Below are positions 7,983 to 10,225 of a stretch of 10,225 nucleotides of DNA, piece by piece. This DNA is from Sva-07 sp035527095. Its GTDB lineage: Bacteria; Actinomycetota; Acidimicrobiia; Acidimicrobiales; Ilumatobacteraceae. Below the pieces are notes generated by a model. That model searched no databases, was not told where the DNA came from, and was given only the letters and a program-made list of their open reading frames with translations. Each line of letters opens with the position of its first letter. Positions within the stretch are counted from its first letter, which is position 1. The DNA is taken from positions 1-10,225 of the forward strand of contig DATLBC010000041.1 of assembly GCA_035527095.1 (NCBI GenBank), written 5' to 3'. The translations under genes were made by a program, and so were the position numbers.

Positions 7983-9212
7983 ATGGCCATCTATTCCGTC
8001 GGCCGCAAGCGAGTGATCCTTGCGTTGCTGCTCACCACCGCGTTGCTGCTCACCCTCGACCTGCGCGGCAATCCAATCATCGACGCGGCGCGAGAAGGCT
8101 TCACGCAGGTGATGCGGCCGGTCGAGTCGGCGACGGGTGTGGTGACCAATCCGATCGAGCGGGTCTGGCACGGCATCATCAACTACGACAACGTCGAGCA
8201 GGAGAACATTGCCCTGCAGGAACAGGTCGATCGTCTCATCGGCACACAGGCTGCGGCAGAGGCCGCCGTCATCGAAGGCAAGGAGCTGCAGGCGCTCTAC
8301 AGCCTCCCATCGCTGTCGGGGATCGACACCGAGGTCGCCCGCGTCGTCGGTCGAGCTGCGAACAATCTCGACCAGGTGATCGAGATCAACAAGGGCAGCT
8401 CGAGCGGAATCGAAGTCGGCATGGCGGTGGTCAACCAGGCCGGCCTGGTCGGCAAGGTCACCCAGGTGACCCGCACCTCCGCACGGGTCATGCTCGTCAC
8501 CGACCTGCGCTACAGCGTGGCGGTCAAGGTGACGTCGTCGGCCGATGCCGATGCCGATGCCGACGTTCCGACCAACACCTCGCCATCGGGGCTGAGCGAG
8601 TCCGAGATCGCTGCGGCGGGAACTACGACCACGACGTCGACGACCGTGCCCTCCCTGCCCGGGCCGATCGTGCCCGGACTCACACTTCCCGACGGCTCCC
8701 CGGTGCCGGACACGACGCTGCCGGGCGCCGCAGTCGGACCCGACGGTCAGCCGGTGATCGATCCGGTCACCGGTCGTCCGCTCACGGCGGAGCAGATCAC
8801 GGCACTGCTCGATGCGTTGGCCAATGCGCCGTCGACCACGGCGGCCGAGACCACGGCGGCCGACGATGCCACGCTCGCTGCCGAGTCGACGACGACCACC
8901 ACCACCCTGGCAGAGATCATCGAGAAGGAATACGGCGCCCTCGAGGGCCGAGGTCGCCGGCGGTTGCCGCAGATCAAGTTCGTCCAGGATTCGCCGTCGC
9001 TGTCCGAACTGGTCCCCGGCGATCTCGTGGAGACGGCCGGAGGGTCCGAGAGCCTGGCACCGACCGGCATCCCGGTCGGCCGCGTGCTCAACCGGGCCGA
9101 TCGTCCGGGTTCGGGCGGCCCGCTGCTCGACGTCGAGCTCTACGCCGACCTGGCCCGGCTGAACTTCGTACGAGTGGTGCTGTACAAACCGCTCTCCGAA
9201 GTCGATCAGTAA
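7983..9212 (+). CDS. mreC: Rod shape-determining protein MreC with a long Thr/Pro/Ala-rich insertion
   Basis: MreC is a bitopic membrane protein whose outer domain links MreB, MreD and PBP2. From ATG 7983 the product has 409 residues: a basic N-terminus (MAIYSVGRKR), one membrane segment (about 11-27), a coiled-coil region (about 68-105, VEQENIALQEQVDRLIG), and the first beta domain (GIEVGMAVVNQAGLVGKVTQV, 142-163). The second beta domain is split by residues 187-316, after VAVKVTSS and before YGALEGRGRRRLPQIKF. The domain then resumes with ELVPGDLVETAGG and PTGIPVGRVLNR. The insert is rich in Thr, Pro, Ala and Asp. An alternative start is GTG 7944, which overlaps mreB and adds 13 residues (MARTDASTTFVTT) that do not look like MreC; neither start has a good Shine-Dalgarno. 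mreD begins 6 bases after the stop. Confidence 0.92.
   Translation: MAIYSVGRKRVILALLLTTALLLTLDLRGNPIIDAAREGFTQVMRPVESATGVVTNPIERVWHGIINYDNVEQENIALQEQVDRLIGTQAAAEAAVIEGKELQALYSLPSLSGIDTEVARVVGRAANNLDQVIEINKGSSSGIEVGMAVVNQAGLVGKVTQVTRTSARVMLVTDLRYSVAVKVTSSADADADADVPTNTSPSGLSESEIAAAGTTTTTSTTVPSLPGPIVPGLTLPDGSPVPDTTLPGAAVGPDGQPVIDPVTGRPLTAEQITALLDALANAPSTTAAETTAADDATLAAESTTTTTTLAEIIEKEYGALEGRGRRRLPQIKFVQDSPSLSELVPGDLVETAGGSESLAPTGIPVGRVLNRADRPGSGGPLLDVELYADLARLNFVRVVLYKPLSEVDQ
8541..8564 (+). repeat. Hexanucleotide tandem repeat inside mreC
   Basis: Four units of GCCGAT (the last ends in C) encode Ala-Asp four times at the start of the MreC insertion. The unit is a multiple of three, so copy-number change would alter length but keep the frame. 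Confidence 0.8.
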
Positions 9213-9218
9213 CCCCGG

Positions 9219-9761
9219 ATGTTCGCGTCGTTCGTCCAGGGCCCGCTCGTGCGGGTGATCCCGCTCGGCCTGATCCTGCTCGCGCTCCAGCGCACGCTGT
9301 TCGTCGAGATCCAGGTGGGAGGCGTGATCATTCAGATCATGATGGCGATGGCCGCTGCAGCCGGTGTCGCCGGTGGCAGCGAACGTGGCGCCGTCGTCGG
9401 ATTCACCCTCGGTCTGATGTTCGACCTCGCGGAGGGAACGCCACTCGGTTCGACGGCGACCGCGATGACGATTGCCGGCGCCGTGGGCGGGTTGCTCGCC
9501 CTGATCGCCGCCGATCCGCACTGGTGGCTCGAGGCGATCTTCACCGCACTCGGCACGGCGGTCGGCGTGGCGATGATTCCACTCCTGCGTGCGTTCATCG
9601 GCGAATCCGAGCCGTTCCAACGCGAACTCGGCGTCGTGCTCGCCGTCGTGGCGGCCGCGGCAGCGCTGATGAGTCCGCTGCTGGTGCCGCTCGCTCGATG
9701 GTGCCTGCGCATACGTCGCCCCGAATGGAAGCAACCGGTCGGCAGCGAACCGACCTCGTGA
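9219..9761 (+). CDS. mreD: Rod shape-determining protein MreD
   Basis: The 180-aa protein is strongly hydrophobic, with about five predicted membrane segments (for example IPLGLILLALQRTLF, IIQIMMAMAAAAGVAG, GAVVGFTLGLMFDL, AMTIAGAVGGLLALIA, LGVVLAVVAAAAALM). MreD is the inner-membrane member of the elongasome and interacts with MreC. The characteristic GLMFDLAEGTPLGSTA segment matches the family's G.L.D...G.P.G-type motif. The ATG lies 6 bases after the mreC stop with no strong Shine-Dalgarno, so translation is probably coupled. The length is near the family's usual 160-180 residues. Identity rests on the motif, topology and position after mreC, since the family is poorly conserved. Confidence 0.9.
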   Translation: MFASFVQGPLVRVIPLGLILLALQRTLFVEIQVGGVIIQIMMAMAAAAGVAGGSERGAVVGFTLGLMFDLAEGTPLGSTATAMTIAGAVGGLLALIAADPHWWLEAIFTALGTAVGVAMIPLLRAFIGESEPFQRELGVVLAVVAAAAALMSPLLVPLARWCLRIRRPEWKQPVGSEPTS

Positions 9762-9825
9762 GCTCCCGGCTGCAGCCCGGTGTGAATTCTCACCGAGTTC
9801 TCGGGCTGCCTGACCCGCCGGAGCT
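9761..9825 (+). other. Two-part hairpin beginning at the mreD stop codon
   Basis: The inner stem is GCAGCCCG (9772-9779) with CGGGCTGC (9802-9809), 8 perfect base pairs. The outer stem is AGCTCCCGGC (9761-9770) with GCCGGAGCT (9817-9825), allowing one bulged C. The loop contains a near-palindrome, GGTGTGAATTCTCACC (9779-9794), that could fold instead. No T-tract follows. It may be a partial terminator or attenuator between mreD and mrdA, or an RNA processing site. Confidence 0.5.
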
Positions 9826-9831
9826 GCAACA

Positions 9832-9846
9832 CGTTTGTAACATACG
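9832..9846. promoter_or_regulatory. 15-bp dyad upstream of mrdA (possible operator)
   Basis: CGTTTGTAACATACG is a dyad around a central A with one mismatched pair (arms CGT-x-TGT and ACA-x-ACG). It overlaps TAACAT (9838-9843), which fits the TANNNT -10 pattern, about 47 bases before the mrdA start. The stretch is AT-rich relative to its surroundings. I could not find a good -35. A separate mrdA promoter under a regulator is possible but unproven. Confidence 0.35.
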
Positions 9847-9890
9847 AATTGTCATGCTGATCGTGGTGTCCAGGAACGAGGTGTTGTCGC

Positions 9891-10225
9891 GTGGCCGCTG
9901 ACAAGCGCGCCGCCCGCCTGGGCATGCTCGCGCTCGTCGGCATGCTGCTGTTCGGACTTGTCGGCGCCCGTCTCTGGTTCCTGCAGACCGTCGAGCAGGA
10001 GGCCCTCCAGGCGAAGGTCGACACCACGAAACTCCGCACGGTTCCGTTGCTGCCCGAACGTGGCCGCGTGTTCGACGCCGAAGGACGCATTCTCGCCGAC
10101 AACGATCGCGTGCTCACCGTCGGCGTCGACTGGGAAGTGATCCGCAAGAGCGACAACCGCGCCGAGATCTTCCGCCGTCTGTCGGGCTGGGTCGACGTTC
10201 CGGTCGAGGAGATGGAGGCCCGCTT
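9891..10225 (+). CDS. mrdA: Penicillin-binding protein 2 (elongation transpeptidase), N-terminal part
   Basis: The first 111 codons are present; the gene runs off the right edge. GTG 9891 is the start because an in-frame TGA lies at 9858-9860 and no other start codon in frame occurs between them; an AGGAACGAGG stretch gives a modest Shine-Dalgarno. The product has a short basic N-terminus (MAADKRAARL), one membrane segment (about 11-30), and the class B PBP dimerisation-domain hallmark LPERGRVFDAEGRILADN (about 54-71), which is shared by PBP2 and related proteins. The transpeptidase domain with its SxxK, SxN and KTG motifs would be beyond the window. Position after mreBCD supports PBP2, the crosslinking enzyme of the elongasome, over the septal PBP3/FtsI. 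It catalyses peptide crosslinking of peptidoglycan on the outer face of the membrane. Confidence 0.92.
   Translation, partial: MAADKRAARLGMLALVGMLLFGLVGARLWFLQTVEQEALQAKVDTTKLRTVPLLPERGRVFDAEGRILADNDRVLTVGVDWEVIRKSDNRAEIFRRLSGWVDVPVEEMEAR

Overview
This window looks like ordinary chromosomal core sequence from a high-GC actinobacterium. The coding style (GTG starts, strong G/C third positions), the Thr/Ser-rich linkers of the exported proteins, and the run tig-clpP-clpX-folC-ndk-mreBCD-mrdA suggest class Acidimicrobiia, perhaps near Ilumatobacter. That placement is an inference from gene order and protein style, not from a search. I see no phage, transposase, CRISPR array, tRNA or rRNA.

Left part, minus strand (1-1257): three genes read leftward from a divergent intergenic region. 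They are a 91-aa basic-tailed small protein, a 127-aa protein I do not recognise, and an exported protein with two LysM repeats that runs off the left edge. The divergent region (1258-1350) holds a perfect 10-bp dyad and a likely -10 element for tig.

Middle part, plus strand (1351-6209): trigger factor (tig), the protease subunit clpP overlapping it by 4 bases, and, after a 142-base gap, the unfoldase clpX. Together they are a protein-folding and degradation module: a ribosome-bound chaperone for nascent chains, and a peptidase with its AAA+ unfoldase. folC (folylpolyglutamate / dihydrofolate synthase) follows 35 bases after clpX. tig and folC both lack a Shine-Dalgarno sequence and both carry a TANNNT box ending 9 bases before the start codon, which suggests leaderless transcripts. 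After folC lies a long nested imperfect palindrome of about 146 bp (6244-6389), the most striking non-coding structure here.

Right part (6432-10225): ndk (nucleoside diphosphate kinase), then the cell-shape cluster mreB-mreC-mreD and the start of a class B penicillin-binding protein (mrdA/PBP2). These make the actin-like scaffold, the periplasmic and membrane parts of the elongasome, and its transpeptidase. MreC carries an unusual insertion of about 130 residues rich in Thr, Pro and Ala inside its second beta domain. A two-part hairpin starting at the mreD stop codon and a separate 15-bp dyad lie before mrdA.

I found no convincing new multi-gene system. The points worth a second look are the ndk-upstream palindrome, the MreC insertion, the His/Asp-rich trigger factor tail with a divergent PPIase domain, the leaderless start geometry, and the dyads in the tig and mrdA upstream regions.
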